Counted from the first letter of the stretch, positions 26,298-34,811 are shown. The stretch: DNA of 64,000 bases from Clostridium algifaecis (GCF_017874415.1 NZ_JAGGLM010000011.1:1-64000), one strand, 5' to 3'. Made by a program: numbers and translations. Notes: generated by a model not told the origin, from the sequence alone.

Positions 26298-27063
26298 TAA
26301 GTTAAATTGTGTTATAGTTGAAGATGAAATTCCAGCAGCAAAGGAATTAGAATATATAATATCAAAATATGATAATATATTGGTTAATGGAATAGCGACA
26401 AATGGCAAATCTGGACTAGAAATTATAAAAGATAAAAGGCCTGATGCTGTATTTATGGACATAAATATGCCATTGAAAAATGGGATTGAGCTTGCAAAGG
26501 AAGTCAAGGAATTTGATAATTCAATTGATGTTATTTTTGTTACAGCCTATGAAGAACATGCAGTTGAGGCATTTAGATTATATGCTTTGGATTATGTACT
26601 TAAACCATTTGATGAAAATAGAATAGACATAACAATTAATAGATTAATTGATAAATGGAAAGAAAAAAATGAAAAAAAAGAAAAATTGCCGGATTTGTTA
26701 AATCAAATAGTAGATAATATTCATAATACAGAAAAGATTGTTAAAAGAATTGCTTGTGAAAAGAATGGTAAAATAGTATTAATAAATACTAAAGATATAT
26801 ATTTTTGTTATATTAAGAATGAGAAAACTTATGTAAAGACCAAAGATGAAAGTTATTTAGTAGGATATACTCTAGGCCAGATAGAAGAAAAAACAAAATT
26901 TTTTAGAACTCATAGAAGTTATCTTGTAAATATGGATAATATAAAAGAACTTTATTCGTGGTTCAATGGAACTTATAAATTGGTTATGAATGATAAAAAT
27001 AATACTGAAGTGCCTATAAGTAGAAGTAACGTTAAAAAATTAAAAAAATATCTAGAAATATAA
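26290..27063 (+). CDS. LytTR-family response regulator (partner of the upstream LytS/BtsS-type kinase)
   Basis: The 257-residue protein has a receiver domain (1-120) with VEDEIPAAKELEYI, the phospho-acceptor D57 in VFMDINMP and the Lys in YVLKPFDENR. A LytTR DNA-binding domain (about 150-257) carries FFRTHRSYLVNMDNIKE. LytTR regulators bind direct repeats; a probable target is the divergent cstA promoter, as for BtsR and btsT. The start codon lies inside the kinase gene, so translation is coupled. Confidence 0.93.
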   Translation: MDNKLNCVIVEDEIPAAKELEYIISKYDNILVNGIATNGKSGLEIIKDKRPDAVFMDINMPLKNGIELAKEVKEFDNSIDVIFVTAYEEHAVEAFRLYALDYVLKPFDENRIDITINRLIDKWKEKNEKKEKLPDLLNQIVDNIHNTEKIVKRIACEKNGKIVLINTKDIYFCYIKNEKTYVKTKDESYLVGYTLGQIEEKTKFFRTHRSYLVNMDNIKELYSWFNGTYKLVMNDKNNTEVPISRSNVKKLKKYLEI

Positions 27064-27082
27064 TGAATTAGGAGGTAATTTT

Positions 27083-27373
27083 ATGGCAGTTGTAAACGTA
27101 AGTCTTCAGATTCTACCTGTTGTAGAAGAAAAAAATTTATACGGAGTTGTAGACAAGGTTATAGAATATATAGATTCATGCAGAGTTAAATATGAAGTTG
27201 GACCGATGGAAACTACTATGGAAGGTGAACTAGATGAACTTTTAAAAATAGTTTCTGCAGCACAAAAAATATGTACAGACAATGGCGCAAAGAGAGTTGA
27301 ATCTATGGTAAAAATTGATTACAGACCTACTGGTATTACCATGGAAGAAAAAATAGGCAAGTATAGAAAATAG
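27083..27373 (+). CDS. Thiamine-binding-type protein, MTH1187/YkoF-like (UPF0045)
   Basis: The 96-residue protein opens with VVNVSLQILPVVEEKNLYGVVDKVIEYI and carries YEVGPMETTMEGELDELLKIV and the RVESMVKIDYRPTG end of the MTH1187 family. The fold is ferredoxin-like, and some members bind thiamine or HMP. It follows the response regulator after 19 bp behind its own GGAGG and may be read from the same transcript. The physiological ligand is unproved. Confidence 0.85.
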   Translation: MAVVNVSLQILPVVEEKNLYGVVDKVIEYIDSCRVKYEVGPMETTMEGELDELLKIVSAAQKICTDNGAKRVESMVKIDYRPTGITMEEKIGKYRK

Positions 27374-27375
27374 AA

Positions 27376-27399
27376 GGAAAACTTTACATAAAGTTTTCC
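27376..27399. terminator. Inverted repeat at the convergent 3' ends (possible bidirectional terminator)
   Basis: Perfect 11-bp arms (GGAAAACTTTA and its complement) with a 2-nt loop overlap the last codons of the ABC-F gene. No long T-run follows, so termination strength is uncertain. Confidence 0.45.
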
Positions 27400-29297
27400 C
27401 ATTCTTCATAAAGTTTTTCTAAATTATCTTGATTAATAAGAAGCTGTTTATTTATTTTTTCGCTTTCTTCAGGATTTGAGTATACTTCTTCAAGACAAAG
27501 TTTATTTTGAAGTTCAGAAATTTCCTTTTCCAAATCTGATATTTTTTCTTCAATATTTTTCATTTTTAATTGCTCATTTTTTTTAGATTTTTCCAGCTCC
27601 TTTTTCTTTTTTCTCTCACTTTTTATCTGAGTTTTAGTTTTTCCAGAAACTTCTTTAATCTGTTCAAATCTTAAAGGATTTTTCTTTTTTTCAATATAAT
27701 AATTATAATTTCCAATATATAATTTGATTTCATTTTCCTTCAGTTCATATATCTTACTTACAACTTTATTTAAAAAATATCTATCATGAGATATTACAAA
27801 TACAGTGCCATCATAGTTAAGCAGAGCCTTTTCCAGAGCTTCACGCGACATAATGTCTAAGTGATTTGTAGGTTCATCCAAAAGTAAAAAATTTGATTTT
27901 GAAAGCATCAATTTTAATAAGTTAATTCTGCATTTTTCACCGCCGCTTAAAGATGAAATTGTTTTGAAAACATCATCTCCTGTAAATAAAAATGAAGCTA
28001 GAGCATTTCGTATTTCTGTAGTTGTGAGCTTGGGAAAGTCGTCCCATACTTCATCTATAACTGTTTTATTTAGACTTAAATTTGATTGCTCCTGGTCATA
28101 ATAGCCTATTACTACATTTTTACCTAATGAGCATATTCCATTATCTGATTTTACTTCGCTCATTATTATTCTAAAAAGGGTAGTTTTTCCTCTGCCATTT
28201 TCTCCGATTAAAGCTGTTTTTTCTCCTTTTTTTATATCAAAGCTAACATTTGAAAATAGTTTTTTCTCATTGAAGCTCTTTTCTAAATTTTCTATGTGGA
28301 GTACATCATTGCCGCTTTTTATCTGGGTTTCAAAAATCATATCTTTCATTTTAGGAGGCTTGTCGGGAGATTGTATTCTTTCAATTTTATCAAGCATTTT
28401 TTGACGACTTTCAGCAGCTTTTATGCTTTTCTCTCTATTGAAGGATTTATATCTTTCAATTACTTCCTCCTGCCTTTTTATTTCAGCTTGTTGAATATTA
28501 TATGCTTTCAATTGGGATTCATAATTTTTTTCTTTCAAATCTATAAATTTTGTATAATTTCCATTATAAAAATTTATGTGACCGTTTATTAATTCCATTG
28601 TTATTGAAGTTACAGAATCTAAAAAATATCTATCATGAGATATTAAAATTACAGTACCTTTGTAATTTTTAAGATAATCCTCAAGCCATTCTATAGCTTC
28701 TAAGTCAAGATGATTTGTAGGCTCATCTAAAAGCAATATATTAGGTCTTGTAAGTAGAAGTTTGCAAAGTGCTATTCTTGTTTTTTGACCTCCACTTAAG
28801 AGATCAATTTTTTTATCAAAATCATTTTCAAAAAATCCAAGTCCCTTTAATACTCTGCTTATTTCTGCTTTGTAAGTATATCCGCCTGTATTTGTATATA
28901 ATTCCGAATATGTAGTATAATCATCTATAATTTTATTACGGTATTCTTTACTGCTTTTATCATAGGGTTCATTCATTAAATTTTCTAATTTGGACAATTT
29001 TTTTTCGAGCTTGATTAAATTTTCAAATACCGTTAACATTTCTTCGTATATAGTATTTGAAGGATTTAAGGATAAATGTTGAGCTAGATATCCTAGAGTT
29101 TTAACTTTGTCTATAAAAAGATCTCCGCTGTCATGTTCTAATTTTCCTGTGAGTATTTTAAATAAAGTAGATTTTCCTGCACCATTTGGACCTATTAAAC
29201 CGACTTTTTCCCCTTCATTTATATTAAAAGTTATGTTATCTAGTATAGTATCTATTCCATAACTTTTATGAATATTTTTACAACTTAAAATTACCAT
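27384..29297 (-). CDS. ABC-F family ATP-binding protein
   Basis: The 637-residue protein has two fused ABC domains and no membrane segments. Domain 1: GPNGAGKSTLF, LSGGQKTRIA, LLLDEPTNHLD. Domain 2: GENGRGKTTLF, LSGGEKCRIN and a second LLLDEPTNHLD. Between them is the ABC-F linker (KSFNREKSIKAAESRQKMLDK), and the C terminus is a Lys/Glu-rich coiled coil (about 540-635), as in Uup/YdiF-type proteins. ABC-F proteins act on the ribosome; whether this one gives drug tolerance cannot be read from sequence. An ATG at 29312 lies within AAGGATGG, which serves as the ribosome site for the ATG at 29297. Confidence 0.92.
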   Translation of the reverse strand: MVILSCKNIHKSYGIDTILDNITFNINEGEKVGLIGPNGAGKSTLFKILTGKLEHDSGDLFIDKVKTLGYLAQHLSLNPSNTIYEEMLTVFENLIKLEKKLSKLENLMNEPYDKSSKEYRNKIIDDYTTYSELYTNTGGYTYKAEISRVLKGLGFFENDFDKKIDLLSGGQKTRIALCKLLLTRPNILLLDEPTNHLDLEAIEWLEDYLKNYKGTVILISHDRYFLDSVTSITMELINGHINFYNGNYTKFIDLKEKNYESQLKAYNIQQAEIKRQEEVIERYKSFNREKSIKAAESRQKMLDKIERIQSPDKPPKMKDMIFETQIKSGNDVLHIENLEKSFNEKKLFSNVSFDIKKGEKTALIGENGRGKTTLFRIIMSEVKSDNGICSLGKNVVIGYYDQEQSNLSLNKTVIDEVWDDFPKLTTTEIRNALASFLFTGDDVFKTISSLSGGEKCRINLLKLMLSKSNFLLLDEPTNHLDIMSREALEKALLNYDGTVFVISHDRYFLNKVVSKIYELKENEIKLYIGNYNYYIEKKKNPLRFEQIKEVSGKTKTQIKSERKKKKELEKSKKNEQLKMKNIEEKISDLEKEISELQNKLCLEEVYSNPEESEKINKQLLINQDNLEKLYEEWENFM

Positions 29298-29444
29298 AGT
29301 ATAAAACACCATCCTTAACCATTATATTTTACTATTTATATTGATTTTTTTGTAGTGGTATTTCAAATTAATATTGTATATAATTACATAATGTAAAAAA
29401 TAAGAATACAAATTACTTTAATTATATAAAATAAAGTAGTGGAC

Positions 29445-29474
29445 TTGACATTTTGATAGTATAAATAATACTAT
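29445..29474 (+). promoter_or_regulatory. rex promoter with overlapping inverted repeat
   Basis: TTGACA at 29445 and TACTAT at 29469 are 18 bp apart. A perfect 7-bp inverted repeat, ATAGTAT-AAATA-ATACTAT (29456-29474), overlaps the -10 box and could be an operator. The rest of the 265-bp gap upstream of rex shows nothing else. Confidence 0.55.
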
Positions 29475-29578
29475 TAAATATGTAATGTATAGTAAAATGA
29501 TATGGTTTAGAAAGTATAAAGTTTAAATATAAAATATTATGAATGAATTAAATTATTACAATATGAGGTGCAGATAAT

Positions 29579-30211
29579 ATGGATAAGAAAAAAAATATAT
29601 CAATGGCAGTTATAAAGAGGTTACCAAAATATCACAGATATTTAAGTGATCTTATGAGAAATGACGTTGATAGAATATCTTCTAAGGAATTAAGTGAAAC
29701 TATAGGATTTACGGCTTCCCAGATAAGGCAGGATTTAAATTGCTTTGGTGATTTTGGACAGCAGGGATATGGTTATAATGTAAGTGAGCTTTACAATCAG
29801 ATAAGAAATATACTGGGACTTAGTAAAACTTATAAAATGACTATAATAGGTGCTGGTAATATAGGCCAAGCCTTAGCAAATTATACTAGATTTGAAAAAT
29901 TAGGTCTTGAATTAAAGGTGATATTTGATATAAATCCTAAGCTAATAGGCATTAAAATAAGGGATATAGAAATAAAAGATATAGATTATTTAAGTGATTA
30001 TTTAAAAGAGAATACTATAGATATAGGGATAATATGTGTTCCAGACAATAATGCACAAAAAGTTTGTGATGTATTGATTAAAAATGGAGTGAAAGGTATA
30101 TGGAATTTTGCTCCTGTAGATTTGGTAGCTCCTGAAAATGTAAAAGTTGAGAATGTACATTTAAGTGATAGTTTATTAACGCTTACTTGTTTGTTGAATG
30201 ACATAGAATAA
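29579..30211 (+). CDS. rex: Redox-sensing transcriptional repressor Rex
   Basis: The 210-residue protein has an N-terminal winged helix (1-80; AVIKRLPKYHRYLSDL and SKELSETIGFTASQIRQDL followed by FGDFGQQGYGYNV) and a C-terminal Rossmann domain with IIGAGNIGQALANY that binds NADH/NAD+. Rex represses fermentation genes when NADH is low relative to NAD+ and releases DNA on binding NADH. It stands directly upstream of crt, and Rex-like operators lie in the gap at 30353-30392. Length and motifs are complete. Confidence 0.97.
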   Translation: MDKKKNISMAVIKRLPKYHRYLSDLMRNDVDRISSKELSETIGFTASQIRQDLNCFGDFGQQGYGYNVSELYNQIRNILGLSKTYKMTIIGAGNIGQALANYTRFEKLGLELKVIFDINPKLIGIKIRDIEIKDIDYLSDYLKENTIDIGIICVPDNNAQKVCDVLIKNGVKGIWNFAPVDLVAPENVKVENVHLSDSLLTLTCLLNDIE

Positions 30212-30283
30212 CAAATATCAGAGTAATAACGTAATTTTATTTTTGAAAAATCCTAATAATTTAAACATTTATTTATATTTTTA

Positions 30284-30312
30284 TTGAAATGTATGGTTTT
30301 AGGGTATATAAT
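30284..30312 (+). promoter_or_regulatory. Promoter of crt
   Basis: TTGAAA, 17 bp, TATAAT, in the rex-crt gap. The predicted start is near 30319, about 35 bp ahead of the first Rex-like box. Confidence 0.7.
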
Positions 30313-30352
30313 AATAATTGAAGTTTGAAACTTTGGTTGTTATTAACTATAA

Positions 30353-30370
30353 TTGTGATATTATTAACAA
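30353..30370. promoter_or_regulatory. Rex operator-like site 1 upstream of crt
   Basis: TTGTGATATTATTAACAA fits TTGTTAAnnnnTTAACAA with a perfect right half and two mismatches in the left half. It lies just downstream of the crt promoter, a usual repression position. Confidence 0.65.
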
Positions 30371-30374
30371 TGCT

Positions 30375-30392
30375 TTGTTAAAAAATATCACA
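30375..30392. promoter_or_regulatory. Rex operator-like site 2 upstream of crt
   Basis: A perfect left half TTGTTAA, then AAAA, then TATCACA. The right half is weak but mirrors the TGTGATA of site 1. The centres of the two sites are 22 bp apart, about two helical turns. Confidence 0.4.
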
Positions 30393-30445
30393 TATTATAG
30401 CAAATAAAATATAAAAAAATATATAAGGTTGCGGGGGAAATTAGT

Positions 30446-31225
30446 ATGGATTTTAAAAATGTTATTTTTGAAAAAGAAGGAAAATTAGCTTTAATCACAA
30501 TTAATAGACCTAAAGCACTTAATGCACTGAATTCAGAAACACTATGTGAAATCGATTGTGTAATTGATAAAGTTGCAGAGGATGATTCTATATTAGCTGT
30601 AATAATTACAGGAGCAGGAAAAGCTTTTGTAGCTGGTGCTGATATATCAGAGATGAGAGACCTTAATGCTAATGGAGGAAGAAAATTTGGTATACTTGGT
30701 AACAAGGTATTTAGGAAAATAGAGAAGTTAGAAAAACCTGTTATTGCAGCTGTAAATGGTTTTGCACTTGGTGGTGGCTGTGAAATATCAATGGCTTGTG
30801 ACATAAGAATAGCTTCATCAAAGGCTAAATTTGGACAACCAGAAGCAGGACTTGGAATTACACCAGGCTTTGGTGGAACTCAAAGACTTCCTAGATTAGT
30901 AGGTACTGGAATGGCTAAGGAACTTATATATACTGCAAAAATTATAAAAGCAGAGGAAGCATTTAGAATAGGACTTGTAAATAAAGTAGTTGAACCTGAA
31001 GCACTTATGGATGAAGCTAAAGCATTGGCAAATACAATAGCTGGTAATGCACCAATAGCTGTAAAACTTTGCAAAGAAGCTATAAACAGAGGAGTTCAGA
31101 CAGACATAGATACAGGTGCAGCATATGAATCTGAAGTATTTGGAGAATGTTTTGCTACAGAAGATCAAAAAGAAGGAATGACTGCATTCCTTGAAAAAAG
31201 AGATAAATCTTTTAAAAATAAATAG
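30446..31225 (+). CDS. crt: 3-hydroxybutyryl-CoA dehydratase (crotonase)
   Basis: The 259-residue enoyl-CoA hydratase family enzyme has FVAGADISEM and ALGGGCEISMACDIRIA (the oxyanion-hole segments) and FGQPEAGLGITPGFGGTQRL with the two catalytic Glu positions. It dehydrates 3-hydroxybutyryl-CoA to crotonyl-CoA in the butyrate pathway. It lies between rex and hbd. In most Clostridium the next gene is bcd; here only a scar of bcd/etfA follows (31273-31388). The ribosome site is GGGGG. Probably Rex-controlled. Confidence 0.97.
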   Translation: MDFKNVIFEKEGKLALITINRPKALNALNSETLCEIDCVIDKVAEDDSILAVIITGAGKAFVAGADISEMRDLNANGGRKFGILGNKVFRKIEKLEKPVIAAVNGFALGGGCEISMACDIRIASSKAKFGQPEAGLGITPGFGGTQRLPRLVGTGMAKELIYTAKIIKAEEAFRIGLVNKVVEPEALMDEAKALANTIAGNAPIAVKLCKEAINRGVQTDIDTGAAYESEVFGECFATEDQKEGMTAFLEKRDKSFKNK

Positions 31226-31272
31226 AGTAAATTAAAAAACTATTTTTTAGAGAAATGAAGTAAAGAAATTTT

Positions 31273-31388
31273 ACATTTAAAAGAGAGCAAGAATTTGTAA
31301 AAAAGATGGTATGATCGGTATACCTTTCCCTGAAAAGTATGCTATCGTAGGAGATTGTGAAAGGATTATATCTGAATTTATAGCTTAA
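31273..31388 (+). pseudogene. Scar of a deleted bcd-etfB-etfA segment (bcd N-terminus joined to etfA C-terminus)
   Basis: Frame 1 (31273-31311) reads TFKREQEFVKKMV, which aligns with TREQELVKQMA at the start of the intact Bcd in this window. A stop and frame change follow. A second frame (31311-31340) reads MIGIPFPEKY, aligning with Bcd MMGMPYPKEY. It continues without a break as AIVGDCERIISEFIA and a stop (31341-31388), matching AIVGDYTKVIPEMIA at the C terminus of the intact EtfA. So about 35 codons inside bcd and everything from mid-bcd to the end of etfA are missing. It sits exactly where bcd-etfBA normally lies, between crt and hbd. Confidence 0.85.
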
Positions 31389-31485
31389 ATCAAAGCTTTA
31401 GATTTAGTATAAATATAATTTAATTGTTTCTTTAATATGTAAACTTAATTTTATAATTAAGATATTAAAAAGGAGGAAAGTAAGT

Positions 31486-32334
31486 ATGAAAAAAGTATGT
31501 GTTCTTGGTGCTGGTACAATGGGATCTGGTATCGCTCAAGCTTTTGCAGCAAAAGGCTGTGAAGTATTAATAAGAGATATAAAAGATGAATTTGTTGAAA
31601 GAGGAATTTCAGGCATCAAAAAAGGATTTGAAAAAAGAATAGCAAAAGGAAAGATTTCACAGGCAGATGCTGATGCTATATTAGCTAGAATAAGTGGAAC
31701 AGTTGACCTTGAAAAGGCAGCTGATTGCGATCTAGTAGTAGAAGCAGCAGTTGAAAATATGAAGATAAAAAGAGAAATATTCAGTGACTTGGATAGAATA
31801 TGCAAGCCTGAAACAATTCTTGCTTCAAATACTTCTTCACTATCAATAACTGAAATAGCATCTGCTACAAAAAGACAGGACAAGGTTATAGGAATGCACT
31901 TCTTTAATCCAGCACCTGTTATGAAATTAGTTGAAGTAATAAGAGGTATGTCTACATCTCAGGAAACTTTTGATGCAGTAAAGGAAATTGCAACTTCAAT
32001 TGGAAAAGACCCTGTAGAAGTAGCTGAAGCTCCAGGATTTGTTGTAAATAGAATATTAATACCAATGATAAATGAAGCTATTGGAATATATGCAGAACAT
32101 ATAGCTTCAGCAGAAGATATTGATAAAGCTATGAAGCTTGGTGCTAATCACCCAATGGGACCACTAGCATTAGGAGATCTTATCGGACTTGATGTATGTC
32201 TTGCTATCATGGATGTACTTTATAAAGAAACAGGAGACTCAAAATACAGAGCTCATTCACTTCTTAGAAAGTATGTAAGAGCAGGATGGCTTGGAAGAAA
32301 GACTAAAAAAGGAATTTTCGATTATTCAAAATAG
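31486..32334 (+). CDS. hbd: 3-hydroxybutyryl-CoA dehydrogenase
   Basis: The 282-residue enzyme reduces acetoacetyl-CoA to 3-hydroxybutyryl-CoA. The N-terminal Rossmann loop is [16 protein letters not shown], with [14 protein letters not shown], the catalytic-His segment [17 protein letters not shown], and [15 protein letters not shown] in the C-terminal domain. It follows crt after a 260-bp gap that holds the bcd/etfA scar. It has a strong AAGGAGGAAAG site. No obvious sigma-A promoter stands in the 100 bp before it, so read-through from the crt promoter is likely. Confidence 0.98.
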   Translation: MKKVCVLGAGTMGSGIAQAFAAKGCEVLIRDIKDEFVERGISGIKKGFEKRIAKGKISQADADAILARISGTVDLEKAADCDLVVEAAVENMKIKREIFSDLDRICKPETILASNTSSLSITEIASATKRQDKVIGMHFFNPAPVMKLVEVIRGMSTSQETFDAVKEIATSIGKDPVEVAEAPGFVVNRILIPMINEAIGIYAEHIASAEDIDKAMKLGANHPMGPLALGDLIGLDVCLAIMDVLYKETGDSKYRAHSLLRKYVRAGWLGRKTKKGIFDYSK

Positions 32335-32346
32335 AATTATGTACAT

Positions 32347-32391
32347 AAAAGGAACTTTGGATTAAATAAAAATTAATCCAGGGTTCTTTTT
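32347..32391 (+). terminator. Terminator after hbd
   Basis: Stem AAAGGAACTTTGGATTA against TAATCCAGGGTTCTTT (one bulge), followed by T-rich sequence. Confidence 0.85.
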
Positions 32392-32416
32392 ATATACAAT
32401 TCTTTGTACGTTATGA

Positions 32417-32444
32417 TATAATTAAAAAGGCTTATTGTAATAAG
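32417..32444 (+). promoter_or_regulatory. nfnAB promoter with downstream palindrome
   Basis: An extended -10 element (TGA-TATAAT, TATAAT at 32417-32422) is followed at the expected start region by a 14-bp perfect palindrome, CTTATTGTAATAAG (32431-32444), an operator candidate. No clear -35. Confidence 0.5.
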
Positions 32445-32477
32445 TTTGTATAAGTTTTATAAATGGGGTGAATAGAA

Positions 32478-33368
32478 ATGTACAAAATTGTAGACAAAAA
32501 AACTCTTGCACCGAATATATTTTCAATGGATATAGAGGCACCAAGAGTAGCGAAGTCCTGTCTTCCAGGTCAGTTTGTCATAGTTAGAATTGATGAAAAA
32601 GGAGAAAGAATACCTCTCACAATTTGTGATTATGATGCACAAAAGGGAACAGTGAAAATAGTATTTCAGACATTAGGAAAATCAACAAAAGAAATGGCTG
32701 AATTTGAAGTAGGCGAGTATTTTAGCGATTTTGTTGGACCTTTAGGCCAGCCATCTGATCTTACTAAGGAAAGTGAAGAAGAGCTTAAAAAGAAAAATAT
32801 TATATTTGTAGCAGGAGGAGTTGGAACAGCTCCAGTTTATCCTCAGGTAAAATGGCTTAATGCTCATGGAGTGAAGGCAGATGTCATTGTTGGATGTAAA
32901 TCCAAGGATTATTTGCTTTTTGAAGATGAATTAAAAAAGGTTTCCGGTAATCTGTATATAACTACTGATGATGGAAGTTATGGATACAAGGGTTTCGTTA
33001 CAGATAAACTTAAGGAACTTATTGATAAAGAAGGAAAAAAATATAATCATGCAGTTGTCATAGGTCCTATGATCATGATGAAATTTTTATCAAAGCTTAC
33101 AAAAGAATATGGGATAGAGACTGTAGTAAGTTTGAATCCTATAATGGTAGATGGAACTGGTATGTGTGGTGCTTGCAGGGTTACTGTAGGTGGAGAAGTA
33201 AAATTTGCCTGTGTTGATGGACCAGAATTTGATGGACATCTGGTAAATTTTGATGAGTCTATGAGAAGACAGACAATGTATAAGACTGAAGAGGGAAGAG
33301 AGATACTCAAAAAAGAAGAGGGAGATACTTTCCATAGAAAAGGATGTACTTGTGGAGGTGACAAATAA
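32478..33368 (+). CDS. nfnA: NADH-dependent reduced ferredoxin:NADP+ oxidoreductase subunit A
   Basis: The 296-residue flavoprotein of the ferredoxin-NADP reductase/PyrK-like family shows FAD-binding IPLTICDYD, NAD-binding FVAGGVGTAPVYPQVKWL, and a [2Fe-2S] site MCGACRVTVGGEVKFAC at about residues 230-250. NfnAB bifurcates electrons between NADPH, ferredoxin and NAD+. It overlaps nfnB by one base (TAATG). The location next to crt-hbd fits its known role with the butyrate pathway in C. kluyveri. The same fold occurs in sulfide dehydrogenase SudB. Confidence 0.93.
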   Translation: MYKIVDKKTLAPNIFSMDIEAPRVAKSCLPGQFVIVRIDEKGERIPLTICDYDAQKGTVKIVFQTLGKSTKEMAEFEVGEYFSDFVGPLGQPSDLTKESEEELKKKNIIFVAGGVGTAPVYPQVKWLNAHGVKADVIVGCKSKDYLLFEDELKKVSGNLYITTDDGSYGYKGFVTDKLKELIDKEGKKYNHAVVIGPMIMMKFLSKLTKEYGIETVVSLNPIMVDGTGMCGACRVTVGGEVKFACVDGPEFDGHLVNFDESMRRQTMYKTEEGREILKKEEGDTFHRKGCTCGGDK

Positions 33369-34756
33369 TGGCTGCTGATAAAATGAAAAGAGTACCAATA
33401 AAAGAACAGGATCCAAAAGTTAGGGCAACTAATTTTGATGAAGTATGTCTTGGATATACTAAAGAAGAAGCTATTAAAGAAGCTTCAAGGTGCCTTAATT
33501 GTAAAAAACCAATGTGTGTTACAAAATGTCCAGTTTCAATAAATATACCTGGTTTTATTTCAAAAATTAAAGAGGAAAAATTTGACGAAGCTGCAAAAAT
33601 AATAGCACAGTCAAGTGCACTTCCTGCAGTTTGCGGCAGAGTATGCCCACAAGAAAGTCAGTGTGAAGGAAAATGCGTTTTAGGCATAAAAGGAGAAGCT
33701 ATTTCGATAGGAAAGCTAGAAAGGTTTGTAGCTGACTGGTCTAGAGAAAATAATGTGGATCTTTCAGAAAGAAAACCAGCTAATGGCATAAAAGTAGCTG
33801 TTATAGGAAGTGGACCTTCTGGACTTACATGTGCAGGAGACCTGGCAAAGCTCGGCTATGATGTTACTATATTTGAAGCACTTCATAAGGCTGGAGGAGT
33901 TTTAGTTTATGGAATTCCAGAGTTTAGACTTCCAAAAGATACAGTAGTTCAGCATGAAGTTGACAATGTGAAAAAATTAGGTGTAAAAATAGAAACAGAT
34001 GTAATAATTGGAAGAACAATTACTATAGATGATTTATTTGAAGAAGAGGGCTTTAAAGCTGTATTTATAGGCTCAGGTGCAGGTCTTCCAAGATTTATGG
34101 GTATACCTGGAGAAAATTTAAATGGAGTATTTTCTGCCAACGAATTTTTAACTAGGAATAACCTCATGAAAGCATTTAAAGATGATTATGATACACCAAT
34201 AAAGGTTGGAGCTAAAGTTGCTGTGGTTGGCGGCGGAAATGTTGCTATGGATGCAGCAAGAACTGCTTTAAGACTTGGAGCTGAAGTACATATAGTATAC
34301 AGAAGATCAGAATCAGAACTTCCAGCTAGAGCAGAAGAAGTACATCATGCTAAAGAAGAAGGAATACAGTTTAATTTATTAACTAATCCTATAGAAGTTT
34401 TAGGAAATGAAAAAGGCTGGGTTAAAGGAATTAGATGTATAAGAATGGAACTTGGAGAGCCAGATGCTTCAGGCAGAAGAAGACCTATTGAAATAAAAGG
34501 TTCGGAATTTGACCTGGATGTAGACACTGTAATAATGTCACTTGGTACTTCACCAAATCCACTTATTTCATCAACAACAAAAGGTCTTGATATCAACAAA
34601 AAAAGATGTATTATTGCAGAAGATGAAACTGGTAAAACTTCAAGGGATGGAGTATATGCAGGCGGAGATGCTGTAACTGGTGCAGCTACAGTAATACTTG
34701 CCATGGAAGCTGGAAAAAAAGCTGCAAAAGCTATAGATGAATATTTAAAAAAATAA
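33368..34756 (+). CDS. nfnB: NADH-dependent reduced ferredoxin:NADP+ oxidoreductase subunit B (glutamate-synthase small-subunit like)
   Basis: The 462-residue protein has an N-terminal domain with two [4Fe-4S] sets (CLNCKKPMCVTKCP and CGRVCPQESQCEGKC), then an FAD loop IGSGPSGLTCAGDLAKLGYDV and an NADPH loop VVGGGNVAMDAARTALRLGAEV, ending in GVYAGGDAVTGAATVILAM. It is homologous to the GltD family, but its coupling to nfnA and the absence of gltB identify NfnB, the subunit with the bifurcating FAD. A perfect 20-bp hairpin terminator follows. Confidence 0.93.
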   Translation: MAADKMKRVPIKEQDPKVRATNFDEVCLGYTKEEAIKEASRCLNCKKPMCVTKCPVSINIPGFISKIKEEKFDEAAKIIAQSSALPAVCGRVCPQESQCEGKCVLGIKGEAISIGKLERFVADWSRENNVDLSERKPANGIKVAVIGSGPSGLTCAGDLAKLGYDVTIFEALHKAGGVLVYGIPEFRLPKDTVVQHEVDNVKKLGVKIETDVIIGRTITIDDLFEEEGFKAVFIGSGAGLPRFMGIPGENLNGVFSANEFLTRNNLMKAFKDDYDTPIKVGAKVAVVGGGNVAMDAARTALRLGAEVHIVYRRSESELPARAEEVHHAKEEGIQFNLLTNPIEVLGNEKGWVKGIRCIRMELGEPDASGRRRPIEIKGSEFDLDVDTVIMSLGTSPNPLISSTTKGLDINKKRCIIAEDETGKTSRDGVYAGGDAVTGAATVILAMEAGKKAAKAIDEYLKK

Positions 34757-34771
34757 TAGAATGTTTGAATG

Positions 34772-34811
34772 AAAAACAACTATAATAGTTTAAACTATTA
34801 TAGTTGTTTTT
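34772..34811. terminator. Terminator after nfnB
   Basis: A perfect self-complementary stem with 20-nt arms (34772-34791 and 34792-34811), beginning with A5 and ending with T5, so it can work on both strands. Confidence 0.92.
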
